Of a stretch of DNA of 64,000 nucleotides, positions 11,089 through 22,764 are shown piece by piece. The notes under the pieces were generated by a model. That model saw nothing but the letters and a program-made list of their open reading frames with translations, had not been told where the DNA came from and ran no database searches. The position numbers and the translations under genes are program-made. The stretch is from Cricetomys ansorgei. Taxonomy: Eukaryota > Chordata > Mammalia > Rodentia > Nesomyidae. Numbering within the stretch: the stretch's first letter is position 1; each line of letters opens with the position of its first letter. The DNA lies in assembly GCA_026225945.1 (NCBI GenBank), contig JAMJFZ010001133.1, positions 9,444,501 through 9,508,500 of the forward strand, given 5' to 3'.

Positions 11089-11316
11089 CTGGGGCTGGGA
11101 ATGTAGCTCGGTAGGTAGAGTGCTTGCCTAGCATGCACAACCCTCTAGAGAGTTTGAACCTAAGTACCACACAAACTGGACACAGTGGCACACACCTGTA
11201 ATTATCCCAGCCCTGAGAAGGTGGAGGCGGGAAAATCAGAAGTTCAAGCCCATCCTCTGCTACTTAGTCGATTTAGGTCCAGCCTGCGATACATGAGACT
11301 CTGTCTAAAACAAAAG
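11089..11316 (+). repeat. ID-B1 fusion SINE (B4 family)
   Basis: The ID half is GGGCTGGGAATGTAGCTCGG and GAGTGCTTGCCTAGCATGCA. It is joined to a B1-like half: GCACACACCTGTAATTATCC, AGAAGGTGGAGGCGGGA, CCAGCCTGCGATACATGAGA and CTCTGTCT. It lies directly after the B3 copy in the same orientation. Confidence 0.92.
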
Positions 11317-12134
11317 AATCTTAGCTAGCTGTACAGTCAGTCACAGGGTTTCCCATGAGATCACAATGATTCCATGAGTCTAATTAAACCACTCACACAT
11401 TATCCATTGTGTGCATCTGCTCACAGCTCCTAACCTGGGCTCTAACTCTCTTTCTGGTATAATGAAGCCTTCAGATAGAGTGGAACTATACAGCAAAAGT
11501 CAGAAAGACACTAGAATGAAGAGACACAGAGCTGAGGGTAGCCACGGACACAAGTGTACAGAAAAGCCATGTGGAGAGGCCGTCAATCATTTCCTGGCTT
11601 TGCTGAACAAAGAACAATTGTACTTAGGATCAAACAACCTGTGAACATCGCTAAGGATTGCATTCTTCTTCAGTTTAACAGAAAACCATATCATGATGAC
11701 TTAGCTAGAAATTCCATGACTAGAGTCCAGGGTCGCTCAATCCAAGGGCAGACACAGAACTTCAATGACTTCACCAGGGGATAAGCTCTCCTGTGTTCCA
11801 CTCCCCCATCCTAGAAAGAAGAGCCTTGGTCTCATGCTCAGTGCCTCATGTCTACAGGATATCTACAACCTCTCTGGACAACATATCTAAGTTCCGTAAG
11901 GACTAGACCATAAAATATAAAGGAGAGATGAATGAAGAAATATGTAGAAATTTCTTGGAAATCTGCTTGATCAAAATCATCAACGGTCTACCCTTTGATG
12001 TAAACTAATCTAGGATGTTAAATTTGAAATAATAATAAGGTCTTCAAGGTAAGAAATTTAGAATTGATATTGGGTAGGACATTAGAGTTAAGGTTCGTAG
12101 ATATTTCCTCAAAGGCTTACAGGTTTTCTCTAAA
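11317..12134. other. Single-copy DNA, nothing recognised
   Basis: Two frames of 76-77 codons overlap here without recognisable domains. I see no repeat. Confidence 0.4.
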
Positions 12135-12415
12135 ATTTATATATGCACATGTAGGTGGGAAACGTGCATACGTACGCACAGGCATGAGGAAGCCAGAATA
12201 CAGTGTCTAGTCTTATTCTTCAAGCACAATTGACCATGTTTGCTTATTTGCTTGTTTATGTTTCAACAAGATCTGTCACTGGCTTGAATGTCTGCCTTGA
12301 ACCCCAGGGTTCCTTCTGTCTCTGTCTCCCCAAGACTGGGGTTACAAGTGTGGAGCATCGTACCTGAGTGCTGAGAATTAAACTCCAGTCCTTTACTGAC
12401 TGAGATACCTTCCCT
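12135..12415 (-). repeat. B4-type SINE, antisense
   Basis: Plus-strand blocks AGGAAGCCAGAATACAGTGT, TTCTTCAAGCACAATTGACC, CAACAAGATCTGTCACTGGC, TCTGTCTCCCCAAGACTGGG, TTACAAGTGTGGAGCATCG and TACTGACTGAGATACCTTCC follow the reversed B4A/RSINE1 order. Diverged but nearly full length. Confidence 0.8.
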
Positions 12416-12887
12416 TTACAACTTTTAATTTTCTAATTTTCATACTTACTATAGCTTGTGGATAAAACGTAAGTATAGAGCTACTCGCCCATCTCCTCAC
12501 CAGGTGAGTCAGAATCAATTTGCCATTTTCATTGCCTCTGCCTGAATCTCTATTTGTGATGAACTAATGCCAAAGACCGTTACTTTAATTGTCATGGACT
12601 AATGAGAAAAAGAGAAAGAAGCTAGGGAGAAGCAACAGTGCATAAAAGATGTTCTGGGACAAGGTGAAGAGCAGACTCTACACTCCACCCTGTTGGGAAA
12701 GCAGACAAACTAATGTGTAAGCTCATCAGACAAGGCCATGCCTGGGACTGACTCCCGAAACACTTGCTTCAAGGCCAAGAGATAGAAGCACTTGGGATAG
12801 TTTTCTTCTTGTTCCCAGTACACAGGGTCAAAGCAGTTCATGGAGCACTGTGCTCAGAGAAACTTTAGCCCTCAATTTATATTCATT
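12416..12887. other. Single-copy DNA, nothing recognised
   Basis: No repeat or gene recognised. Confidence 0.4.
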
Positions 12888-13103
12888 TGTTTTTGTTTCT
12901 GTTTGCAACAAGATCTCATGTAGCCTAGGCTGGCTCTGAATTTGCTTGAATTAACCTTAAATTTCTGATCCTCCTGTGCCTGATTCCTTTGCACCACCAT
13001 ACACGGTATATGTGGTGATGGCGATGGAGCCCAGAGCAACGTGCATGTGAGACAATCATACTACCGACTTACCAACTTAGTTACCAACTTAGCCCTCTAG
13101 CCA
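12888..13103 (-). repeat. ID-B1 fusion SINE, antisense
   Basis: Plus-strand order AACAAGATCTCATGTAGCCT, AGGCTGGCTCTGAATTTGC, TTCTGATCCTCCTGTGCC, CACCACCATACACGG, then CGTGCATGTGAGACAATCAT and CTACCGACTTACCAACTTAG is the reverse of the fused element. A short internal tandem of ACCAACTTAG sits near 13070-13092. Confidence 0.88.
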
Positions 13104-14182
13104 GGTTAGTTGGGTATCTTGTTAACAAAGGTACATGTTGCTACTTGCAACAAAATGAAAATCCAGCAGCTATAAAACAAAAAAGAAAAGAAAACCAGAA
13201 GCCATGTGCACTGTTGTGACTAGCAAAAGCTAGTTTCAGCAGCTTTTTGCTAAAGTCTGGTGGTTGCTGAAAACCAGTTCTCACTGAAACGATCAACCAG
13301 AGTAATTTAAAAAAAAGAAAAAATCACCAATGTTAAAGTCACTGTGGAACCAGCTGAGAAATGTGATGAGCTTCCACCCTAGAAGGGTGGCATTGTGTAA
13401 CCTGCTGAGCTCTTGCCCAGTTTCAAAGCATCTTTCCCCTCGATGATAAACACAGGAGTCTGTGCCAAACGTTCATCACTGTGACCAAGATACCCGTGGA
13501 ATCCAGCTCACCCTTGTTATCCTGCCTGGGCTACTAAACTATCGTGGAACAATGGGCGGTTATGGGGTATCCAAAAAAATAATGTGTCTAACTAACTTAA
13601 AGCCTCCAGAAGGTCTTCCTTTTATTCTCTTGCTCTGAAGAAAGCAAGTCTTTGAATGCTCTGTAGCTTCCTGGAGCAGCCTCTGTGGATTTGAGCACTC
13701 AGATTTTCTATTTAAAGCCCCTAAAAATGAAAGATGCCATTATAGGGAGAGCTAGCCACCATCAGCGGAAGCATGACGAGTCCTGGGTTTCAAAATGAAC
13801 TTGTAATGGCAAAGTTTTCCAACCAAGGTCTATCTACTTAATGATCCCAAACCCATGTTCAAAATCTCCCCAAGCCAGCAAGAGTCTTCCTTCTATTCGA
13901 ATCATGTCTTAATCTTTCTTTGGACAAATGTTCTGGAGTTGTGCCCCACAAGCCCTTCACGGCATACAGCGCTATCTCGCCCTCCCTTATCCACTTCCTC
14001 GTCTTCTGCTGGGTAAGATAAGCAAGGCCCCTTAAGCCCTCCTCTTTCAGTAAAGCCCCACACAAACCGTGTGAATGAAAGATGTCAGCCATCACCCAGC
14101 TTCTTCTAGCACTCCTGAAATCTTGAAGAACCCACTGTTTGGCTGAGAGTTTGAGTTCATGTTTTAAGATTGCAGTTTTTCT
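13104..14182. other. Single-copy DNA, nothing recognised
   Basis: No repeat recognised. The 151-codon minus-strand frame at 13859-14314 runs into a simple repeat and a SINE, so it is not called as a gene. Confidence 0.45.
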
Positions 14183-14234
14183 TTGTGTGTACGTGTGGGT
14201 GTGGGTGTGGGTGTGGGTGTGGGTGTGGGTGTGG
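14183..14234 (+). repeat. (GTGTGG)n short tandem array
   Basis: About seven units of a GTGTGG hexamer. It lies where a B3 SINE in this orientation carries its TG-rich tail, so it is probably an expansion of that tail. Confidence 0.93.
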
Positions 14235-14406
14235 ACGCACATGCTGCATGTGTGCAGGTGAGGGTGGGGGCTAGAAGAAGTTATCAGTTCCCCTAAAACT
14301 GGAGTTACAAGCAATTGTCAGCCACCTGACACAGGTGCTGGGATCCAAACTCCAATCTTCCGCAAGAGCAACAAGCTCTCTTAACCACAGAGCCATCTCT
14401 CCAGCC
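14235..14406 (-). repeat. B3-type SINE, antisense
   Basis: Blocks ACTGGAGTTACAAGCAATTG, AGGTGCTGGGATCCAAACTC, TTCCGCAAGAGCAACAAGC and CTTAACCACAGAGCCATCTC end in TCCAGCCT, the reversed SINE head. Confidence 0.9.
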
Positions 14407-14730
14407 TGAGAGTCTGACTTCTAATATCACAGAAAACACGGAGATGCAGCTTAGAGCTGTGAGCAAATTTTCTTTTTAATCTCATTTTCTTTATCCCTCT
14501 TACTTTCCAGATTTTTCATACAAAATCTTGCCAAATTCTTTCTTAATCTTTCCCATCGTCGATTTCTTACCCAGACTCTCCAGAAACCCCCTTCCCAGTA
14601 AGTCCCTTCTGTACTCTCTCTTTCCTTGCTGACAGAGCTTAGAAAATTCAAATACTCCATGTTAGAACTCCCTTTACCTTCACCCAGCTGAACCATTTAA
14701 CTATTTATCATCTATCTGTGTATCTATCTA
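14407..14730. other. Single-copy DNA, then short TATC run
   Basis: Pyrimidine-rich, with no gene seen. A short irregular (TATC)n lies at about 14702-14730, directly before the MaLR. Confidence 0.45.
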
Positions 14731-15119
14731 CAGTGGTTAGTTTTAACTGCCAACTTAACAGAGCCTGAAATCACCTGAGGAGAGAGTCTTGAATAAGGAA
14801 TTGTCCTGATGGGGTTAGACTGTGGACATGTCTGTGAGGGATTGTCTCGATTGTTAATTGATGTAGGAGGAGCCTGCTCACTGTGTGTGTCCTCAACTAG
14901 GCTGCATCCTGAACTCCATAAGAATGAAACAAGAAAGCAAGGATCCATGCAATTATTTTCTCTCTGCTCTTGACCATGGATACAGTACATTAAGTTCCTG
15001 CCTTAACTCTCCCACATTAATAGACCATAACCTGGAATTGCAAACCAAATAAACTCTGTCTTCCCTAAGTTGCTTATTGTTGGGTTATTTTATCACAGCA
15101 ACAGAAACAAGAATAGAAC
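14731..15119 (+). mobile_element. Rodent MaLR-type LTR
   Basis: GTGGTTAGTTTTAACTGCCA opens the element. It continues with ACCTGAGGAGAGAGTCTTGA, GGACATGTCTGTGAGGGATT, TTGTTAATTGATGTAGGAGG, CAAACCAAATAAACTCTGTC and TTTTATCACAGCAACAGAAA. The block order is complete, so this is close to a full-length solo LTR. Confidence 0.82.
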
Positions 15120-15120
15120 A

Positions 15121-15217
15121 CTATCCATCTATCCATCTATCCATCTATCTATCTATCTGTCTATCTATGTGTCTGTCTATGTGTCTGTCTATATATCTCT
15201 GTGTCTATTTATATATG
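15121..15217 (+). repeat. (ATCT)/(GTCT) tetranucleotide array
   Basis: Imperfect tetranucleotide repeat: ATCC-ATCT, then ATCT, then GTCT/GTGT mixtures. It sits immediately after the MaLR end. Confidence 0.95.
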
Positions 15218-16489
15218 TACACATATAACAAGAGGCAAGGTATAATACCAGACAACTATCTCCAAGCTTTACCTTAAGATATTGGGGGAAGGGATACATT
15301 TATAAACATTTATATCCAAACTTCTTTGTTCACATAAGGCAAGATAGTACCATCTGGCACTCAAGTGATCCAAAGGCATCTTTTATATACGAAGACTGCC
15401 TCTCCTCCCCAGCCAGCATTTAAAAAATAATAATAATACTTGCTGCCAACTTTCTAGTCGTTTAGAAACTCTTGCAGGTAACTCACAAATCTCGTGCGAG
15501 AGATCTGAGTTAGATGAACCCTGCTTTAGCCCAGACACCCTAAGCATCCGTGTGAGCTGAAGTAAGTCAAACCCAGAAGGATGATTCAACACCTGAATGC
15601 CACAGCGACCCTCTTAAATCTTAAGTCACTTCTTTCTTCATTGATTCTGGGGCTGAGTCCTGCGAACGAACTTCTTAGCAGGAGTAACTGGAGTGATGTC
15701 TCAAAACTAGCCCTCCGTGAGCCCAGAGAAGTTTTACAGGGTGTCTTTCTCCAAAGCACTGAGCAGGGGGAAACTTTACTGCTAAAGGCCTTCACTCTAA
15801 GCTGCTACCATAAATGGTTGGCCAGTTGGCACCTCTGCAAATCTCACTATGGGCACTGGTGGAGACCCACTGCGGGCAATGAGGGCAGCCTGCCATTCTG
15901 TAGCTGCTCTCCTCACATTTCCTAGAGCCTGGGGTTCACAGGCTGAAGATATGATTATTTCCTGTCCTCTCTTGTGATCTGGAGAGGGACGAGTCTCGGC
16001 TACCGATGCCTTCTCATGTTCTCTGCCTCTTCACATCTCTCACAGTATCCTACCTGCGCATTTCCACTTACAGTCCAGGACGCCCTCCTTCACACACACC
16101 CAGGAAACTTCTCCTCCAGCGGAGACTAACCTTTGTACATCCGTGACATGTTTGTGGTTAACTCTGGCCCCTCTCCACGGCTAAATTCCAAACACCAGGT
16201 AATATCCTTGAACTCAGAGGCATTATTCTCCCTCTCTTTGCCTCTCTCATGACTGAGAGCTTCTTAGAATTAATTGACACTATGTCAGAAGAGAGAGCAA
16301 AGCAATGGGACAAGGGGTGACTGGGAATGAGAGAACACAGGGCCTGGGTCCTAGCACTGGCATCTGAACAGAGTCATAGCACTTTGGAAAGGGCCTTCCG
16401 CATCGCCCTGCAGCTTCGTTTCCACGGGAGCCACAGACGTGACAAGAGGAAACGATCAAGACGCAAGATGCAGTGAAATGACTCCATTG
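15218..16489. other. Single-copy DNA, nothing recognised
   Basis: No repeat or gene recognised. Two overlapping frames on opposite strands near 15581-15925 have no domains. Confidence 0.4.
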
Positions 16490-16565
16490 GTTTTGTTTTG
16501 TTTTGTTTTATCATGGCTTAGCCAGGCTTTGTCATTCGTAATATGCAAATAAATAAATAAATAAA
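16490..16565 (+). repeat. (TTTTG)n and (AATA)n runs around a POU octamer
   Basis: (TTTTG)4 lies at 16490-16510 and (AAAT)n at 16547-16565. The POU octamer ATGCAAAT is at 16543-16550. The octamer abuts a simple repeat, so it may be coincidental. Confidence 0.8.
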
Positions 16566-16945
16566 CCTGTGTCTCCTGTTTGCTCAGCATTGGAGCAGAA
16601 CGTCACATTTCTGGTATAGAAAAGCTACTGCTGCCATTGCGAAGATTTTTAACGCTAGCCAGGGGATGGCACATTTGCAGGATCTCTTTCCTCTCCTGGA
16701 ACGTAAGTTTCAAGCCCTTCTTGCCTCCAGAAAGCCTCACAGTTTGAGTCCTGTCCTGCATTGTGAGAGGTCACAGGAATGTTCTGTATTAATTATGGAT
16801 GAGGACTCCCAGCAAGCAGTGAGCCAATAGCTAGACACAGAGACACTGTCCCAGACCCTGTCCCTCTAGGGAGCAGAGACCCTGAGGGAGACACTTAAGA
16901 CTGTCCTCAGTTTCTACAGTCACACACCCTGCAGGGGATGTGAAC

Positions 16946-17102
16946 AAGGGAAGGAAAAGATCAAAGAGCAAAAGCTAAAGCCAAGGGAGGAGGCAGAGAA
17001 AAATGGAGAGAGGGATAAAAGACAGAGGAGGTCAAAGGAGAGTGAGGGAGCTGAGAGGCAGGAGGCAGGCGGGTGGGGACAGAGAGACAGAAACAGGGAC
17101 CT
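16946..17102 (+). repeat. Purine-rich stretch
   Basis: A/G-dominated DNA with many AGAGG, GGAGG and AAAG words and scattered pyrimidines. It lies next to the GC-rich patch. Confidence 0.7.
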
Positions 17103-17139
17103 TAATGAGGTGGTTGGGCCTCGGTTTCCTTTCCTCTCC

Positions 17140-17260
17140 TTGATATTTAAAAGCCTCCGGAACTGAAGTGGGCGGGACGGTGCCGAGGGTGAGCGGGCTG
17201 CTGCTGCGCAGCTGCCTCTGGAGCTCCGGGTTCTGGTCTCCTTGGATCCTCACTGTGCCC
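17140..17260 (-). promoter_or_regulatory. GC-rich patch, possible minus-strand promoter
   Basis: Local GC and CpG content rises well above the surroundings. A GC box (GGGCGGG, 17170-17176) lies about 17 bp from TATTTAAAAG (17144-17153). Read on the minus strand, the GC box is upstream of a TATA-like CTTTTAAATA. An E-box CAGCTG is at 17209-17214. No transcript is evident, so promoter function is inference only. Confidence 0.2.
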
Positions 17261-17963
17261 TATCCTAACTCCTCTGAAGTGTGGGAACTTGAAAGTATCC
17301 GCTCTAGACAGCTCAGCTATTTCAACAAAATCCATTTTCATCAAATTATCACTAGTGGCAGTGATAGAAAAATTAATGATTTCTTGAAGGGACTATTGTA
17401 TTTAAATATTTCAAGCCTGTTGGTGTGATGTGTGTCAGCAAGAGAGAAACATATTGACTGGGAGCCACAGCTAATGCCGGCTTTTATAAATATCCTGTCA
17501 GATAAATAATGGCTCTCAATGGATCCAGTATGATGTACAGTTCTAAAGCAAGCAGGGTTTTGCCAAGAGGCTCAAAGAAACTGCCATCACAATAGCACAG
17601 GCTGAATAATGGCATTTTTTGTTTATCTTCTCTACCAGAGAAAGGAGAAGTAGAGAGGTTGGCTCAGCGGGCACCAAAGAGAGAGTAGATTGATTCTTCA
17701 GATTCCACAAAGGCTCCAAACTTCTGAGCTTCTACTGAGAGCCTCCAGAATACCAAACAGCAAGCACCATTTGCATTTGAATATATCCATCCAGCAGGCT
17801 GGCCAAGCAGAAGCACTCCGGGCTTGCCTTGCTGCTACAGGGAACAGCTCTTCTTGGCTCAGGAGTTCAGGATCATGGGAGAAAATCAAGTCTATGAAGT
17901 GCCAATCAGTATCAATCACTGTCTGAGCAATGTAGACACCCAACCATCCGCCTTGTATGCCAA
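17261..17963. other. Single-copy DNA, possible conserved non-coding block
   Basis: No repeat recognised. The AT-rich segment at 17380-17560 has a low repeat load and dense factor-like words such as AGATAA and CTTTTATAAATA. Conservation cannot be judged without alignment. Confidence 0.3.
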
Positions 17964-18110
17964 CACCTCCCTCCCCCTTCTTCCTCCCATTCCCATCACC
18001 ATTCTCCCACTTCTCCTCCTACCACTCCCTTCCCCATTCTACCACCTCCCTCCCCCTCCTCTCTCCCCTAACCCATCACCTCCTTTTCCCTAACCCCTCA
18101 GTCCATTCAC
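17964..18110 (+). repeat. Polypyrimidine C/T tract
   Basis: About 145 bp of C/T with occasional A, made of CCTCC, CCCATT and ACCACC words. It could adopt triplex (H-DNA) structure on the purine strand. Confidence 0.9.
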
Positions 18111-18984
18111 TTCACACATAAACAGAAGCCTGATTAGGAAAGTGAAGGCTCTCCTTTTGCTTCCTGTAAAGAACAACTAATATTAAGTGAAGGGAAGGAT
18201 GAGGGAGACATTGGAACCGCCTAGTGGATACTGTTCTTGTCTGTGGGTCCCCAATATCCACAGACAGCTGAAGACTGCCTGAGGAACGCTGGCATGCCCA
18301 CAGTTCATTCAAAACACATTTGAAGCTGAGGAGTTACTGAGCTTCAACATTATAAACGACCTGATTTGGCAGGAGACAGTCAGCTGACTTGGACCCTTCC
18401 AACCTACTCCGGTTTAACACTGCCTTCTCTTAAGGCAATCAAGGCTCTCTGCTCTCTAGCAGATAAGCAGAGTTGAAAATTAATTAAAACATGGAACAGA
18501 AAATATGCAGCCATATTTCATATGAGCACAAGGCAAGACTGAAAACAAACCATGTAAATCAGCAGTAATTTGAAAGACTTCATCGTAACTGAAGTCACAT
18601 CGTTAATAAGTTAAAATAGTATATACCTCTCAAAAATACAAGTCCAGGACCAAGCATGTACCACCACCAGAGCCACTACCAGACATGTAGAGACCTGGGT
18701 TCAATGCCCAACAACTTAAAAACAAACTATAAAGTTTTTTTAAATCAAACTTGTTCTTGTGTAACCAACCACTGTCCTACCTATCCTTGGACACATGAGG
18801 CACCTACATGTTCCTGCTAGGAATCTATCTAGATTAAAAGCGTAGGGAAGAGAAATCACATCTCAGCCTCATTGTTCCTAGGCATTTGTTTGGATGAGCA
18901 GGAGATGTATTTTTCCCATCTCCCCAAACATCATGGCCATTTTTTTACGGAGTAAATTTGGCCTTATCATAAGACTATCAGCAG
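18111..18984. other. Single-copy DNA with possible ID-like remnant
   Basis: Around 18640-18725, ACCAGACATGTAGAGACCTG followed by GGTTCAATGCCCAACAACTT resembles a decayed ID/tRNA-type SINE ending in A-rich sequence. Otherwise nothing is recognised. Confidence 0.3.
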
Positions 18985-19245
18985 ACATTGCTTAATGACA
19001 GGGCATGTTCTGAAAGACAATGAATCATCCCATGATGTTGTTGTTATGCAAGCATCACAGAGGGTATTTCCACAAACTGCAAGCACCCAGATGGTAGAGC
19101 CTATAATACAGCTAAGCTATATGGAATACACAGTCTTCCATTAGCCAAAACACGATTACCATGTTCTGCTATGTTTACACTATGTCACCATTTATAAGTG
19201 GGCTCTCTTAAGAATCAGAGCTTTTGAAAGCCTTCCAGAGATACC
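18985..19245 (+). repeat. Ancient interspersed repeat, family not named
   Basis: GCTTAATGACAGGGCATGTT, TATGCAAGCATCACAGAGGG, CCAGATGGTAGAGCC and AGCTAAGCTATATGG follow, in order, a dispersed mammalian repeat that I recognise but cannot name with certainty. Confidence 0.38.
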
Positions 19246-21482
19246 AAAAGCCACACCATATCTAGTACCAAGTGCAGTCATACTGGGGAGTTGAAGAGAT
19301 GACGCTTCCATCACATAAAAGTGATACCGGATAAACACTTGGCTCGCCATCATGAAGAAACAATGACAGCATCAGAAGAAAAACATGACAGATGTGTTAC
19401 CTGCTTTGGTCTCTCATATTTGTAAAGGAAATGACCTTAAATGACAACAGAACAAGTGGCCCCATGCTTCCCAGTCACTCAGCTCCTTAAACACAGTTTT
19501 TAGAGAAAAAGAGAAAGGAGGAAAACACACACATGTAGAACCAGGTTCCTATTTTCAGGGTCTCTGCTCACCAGTCTGCTTTGAGTTCAAGCGGGATTTC
19601 CTTTCAACTTTTAGTCATTCACCATGGTGACTGATCCTTGTCCCATCAAGCAGACAGCCAAAATGTCTCCCAATCTTCCGTGAAGCTATTCTTTCAAATT
19701 CTCACTCTTCATCTTACTGACATAAGGTTGTCATATACTAGAGGGAAAATGTCAGCTTTCTAATTAGGGAGAAGAACTTGAACTAAAGAGCATAAGGAGA
19801 CCTGGATTCTGATATGAGTCCACCAGTAGCTACTCCTGACACCTCCCCCAACCAACCAGCACACACACACACATACACAGTGGCCATGTCTGTGGTGAGG
19901 TCTTAGATTGTGCAATGTGCCATGCTCACTCAGACGTACCCCCTATCCAAAGATGATGCCTCTCATCCTGGTTCCAGACACCATTTCCTCCTGTTTGCCC
20001 GAGGTTCTCCTCAGTCCAAAATTGTGTGTCCTTTGCTCTTCATTTGCTTCCCTATGTTGCATCCCTGCAGATAGGCAGTTGCTGGAACTTACATTGGGTG
20101 ACAGGTAAAGGGACACAATTTTCAGTGAAGGTTGGAAATGAAAACACTATCTTCATACATTGAACTGTTCTCTATGAAGTGGGTTCCCCAAACCAGCCAT
20201 GGTGTCTTTATTGTGCCCTGGAAATTCCACAGTGAGCAGTGTTGGCAGGGTCTCAGCTCTCATGCAGCTCACATGTTTCTTTGAAGAAGGACAGAAAAGA
20301 CATTGAGAATATACGAAGAATCCAAATAAGCAAAACGCTGGCACTGTGTGGTATCTGTAGGTACTATTCTGAAGCAGCCCAAACAGGCCATGACTCCAGC
20401 GGTTTCTGAAAGCAACATACACACATGGCAAAGCTCTTGGCTCCCACAACGGCTACTCCACTTTTCAGAAAGTGACTTTATGCAGGTTCCTATTTAGTGG
20501 GTGCAAGAATGTCCTTCCTGTAATCACACAATCCGGTCATGCACTGTCCCCTGGCAAATGAAGTGACTTCTCTATCTGAAATTCCCAAAAGGAGGGTTAA
20601 TGTCCTATTTTCATTCTGATTCTATTTTTGTTCACCCAGTGTAACTAGAGAATACACTATAGAAGCCAAGAGAGCAGTGAGATTAAAAATGCATGACTTC
20701 GCCCACTCTCCATGATTCCTTTTGCAATTTTTCTAGCATACTTAGAGAATACCGTGTTTTTGAAGGGGTGTTTTCTTTGTTCCTTAGTTTTCTATGTCTT
20801 TATAGCTTTCAAAGCTTTTTATCTTTTCCTTCAAAATGTTTGAGGGCTTTGCTATGGGCCTCTCACGACCTAACTCAGACCCCTTTGTTTACCTTGAAAG
20901 CGATTTCCTGTAGACTCCTGGAGATTCCTTGGGTTATGACATTACCTTCTAACTTGGATTAACTGCGGACACTTCTTTTTCCCCAGGGTCTTAACCCACA
21001 AAGCATACCCAGGTGTCCTTAGACCTGGTCACAAGTTATCTCTGCTCCTTTGTTCTTCTCCAGGACCCTGCTGTCCTTGGCAACAACCCCAGAAAGCAGC
21101 TGTTTCTAAAGACCCTCAGTTCCACATCCTGTTTTGTTTTTCTCCAGCTGCCTGTAGGTTTTCCAAACCAAAGTGAGCAATAGCTGCTCTGGAAGCCATT
21201 TCCATACCACCAGGCAAGCCTTGAGACTCTAGTGGTGAAGCATTGAAGGAGGCAAAGTGCTCACCCCAAGTTTTCAACAGGAAATGGCAACTCTCCAAAC
21301 CCCAGCAGAGCTGTCACAGACAAAGGTAGCAGGGAGAATTGTTCCCAAGTCTCCAGCCATCCTCCAGTGCCCCATGAAAGGCATTTTAGCTTTGTGAACA
21401 CAGACTACATCTTGATTTTCAGACGAAGCATGAGTTTTCAATATTTCATGCCAGAGTTTTAAAAGCATACGGGAAGATATCA
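19246..21482. other. Long single-copy interval
   Basis: No repeat of note other than a short (AC)n near 19860-19878. Frames of 66-98 codons have no recognisable motifs. Confidence 0.45.
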
Positions 21483-21693
21483 GGCTGGGAAGATATCTCA
21501 GTCATAAAATGCTTGCTACCATGATTGAGGACCTGAGTTCAATCCCCAGAATTCATGTAAAAATACCAAGTATAGTGACACATGTCTGTAATCCCAGAGA
21601 CAGGAGGATTTTGGGGGCTTGCTGACCAGTCAGCCTAGCCTACTTGGCTACTTAGCGAACTCCACAACAGCGAGAAATGGTGTCTGTAAAAAC
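21483..21693 (+). repeat. RSINE1/B4-type SINE
   Basis: GGCTGGGAAGATATCTCAGT, GGACCTGAGTTCAATCCCCA, CACATGTCTGTAATCCCAGA, GGGGGCTTGCTGACCAGTCA and GCCTAGCC are followed by CAGCGAGAAATGGTGTCT. This is the complete RSINE1 order. Confidence 0.9.
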
Positions 21694-21864
21694 CACAGCG
21701 CACACGCACACAATGGGGAGGAATTACCATTACATACTAGACATACTGTTCAACAAATAAGCAACAGAGAGGGAGAAGATCTAGTTACCAATCCACAAGA
21801 GAAACTTCATTTCCTCCGCCATTGATCACCTAAGAGAGTCACCACAAATTATCACTTATATTTA

Positions 21865-22135
21865 CCAGATAATAAATTATTTATTGCCTGTTACGGCTCC
21901 AGACCCTGTAGAGAAAAATGGGATAATGAAGACTTGGAACTCACTTTCAATGAGTTTATAATCAACAACTATGTGTTAAGACAGAATAGCAGACCTGTAA
22001 GTATATAGGACAACACAGGGAAAGGAGCCAGACTCTTAGATGCAGGCGGGAATGGTCTTGTGGGGAAGCAGAAGTTGATGTAACCTTGGATGAGAGATGA
22101 GAATGGAGAGTGTTCCAAAGCAGAGGAGCCAAGGG
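21865..22135 (+). repeat. Ancient mammalian repeat remnant
   Basis: TTTATTGCCTGTTACGGCTC, a GGAACTCACTTTCAATGAG block, then AGCAGACCTGTAAGTATATA, GAGTGTTCCAAAGCAGAG and GGGAGGCC follow an old dispersed element also glimpsed at 58972-59300. Highly diverged. Confidence 0.4.
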
Positions 22136-22764
22136 AGGCCTTGTCACCTTCTCAACAGCCTTCCATGGCTTCCTTTTATCTGCATCAAATTCCCACCCAG
22201 ACCCCAAAAGCACCATTCTTCAGACAAAACTAGCATGTTCCAACCTCTGGGCATCTGTTCATGTTCTGTCTTGCGCAATGTGGTTGACTATACACACAAT
22301 AATGGGGAGTCCCTGGTCTTTGTGATCCTGGTAGTCTAGTAGGCAACATGTATATGTCTCTTACGTGACGGACATTAGAGGAAATGAAGTGTATGAGCTA
22401 TGAAGGGATGAGGGCACGCCTGGCACAGTGATGATCCCATACATACTTGGCCTTCTTGAAGAAGACGAAAAGGTTGATGGTGTGAAAAAAAAGCAGAAAG
22501 ACTAAATGAGAGCATATCACTGATGCGCTTGAAGATGACCACACTGTGACACTCATGACCTCTCTGTGGCTGTGGTTCTCTATACAAGACCTGCACAAGA
22601 TCAAGCTAACAAGATCAGTCAACATTCCAGCAAACTGCACTAACTAGACTTATTAAAATACAAAAGGGGGTAGGGTCACAGCTTATTTAAGAGCCCTCCC
22701 CAGGAAGGGATAGACTCTCTCTCTCATCCCATTTACCCAAGTAATTGCTTTGGTCAGTGAAAGG
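22136..22764. other. Single-copy DNA, nothing recognised
   Basis: No gene recognised. Frames of 71-84 codons on both strands overlap one another and lack domains. Confidence 0.4.

Noticed and set aside
11089..11165. tRNA-gene-like A and B boxes
   Set aside because: The boxes belong to an ID-type SINE head fused to B1. No tRNA cloverleaf or terminator. The same holds for the other B2, B3 and B4 copies.
14183..14234. Possible interstitial telomere repeat
   Set aside because: The unit is GTGTGG and not TTAGGG. It fits a SINE tail expansion.
13859..14314. 151-codon minus-strand frame
   Set aside because: Its N-terminal third is SINE and simple-repeat sequence.
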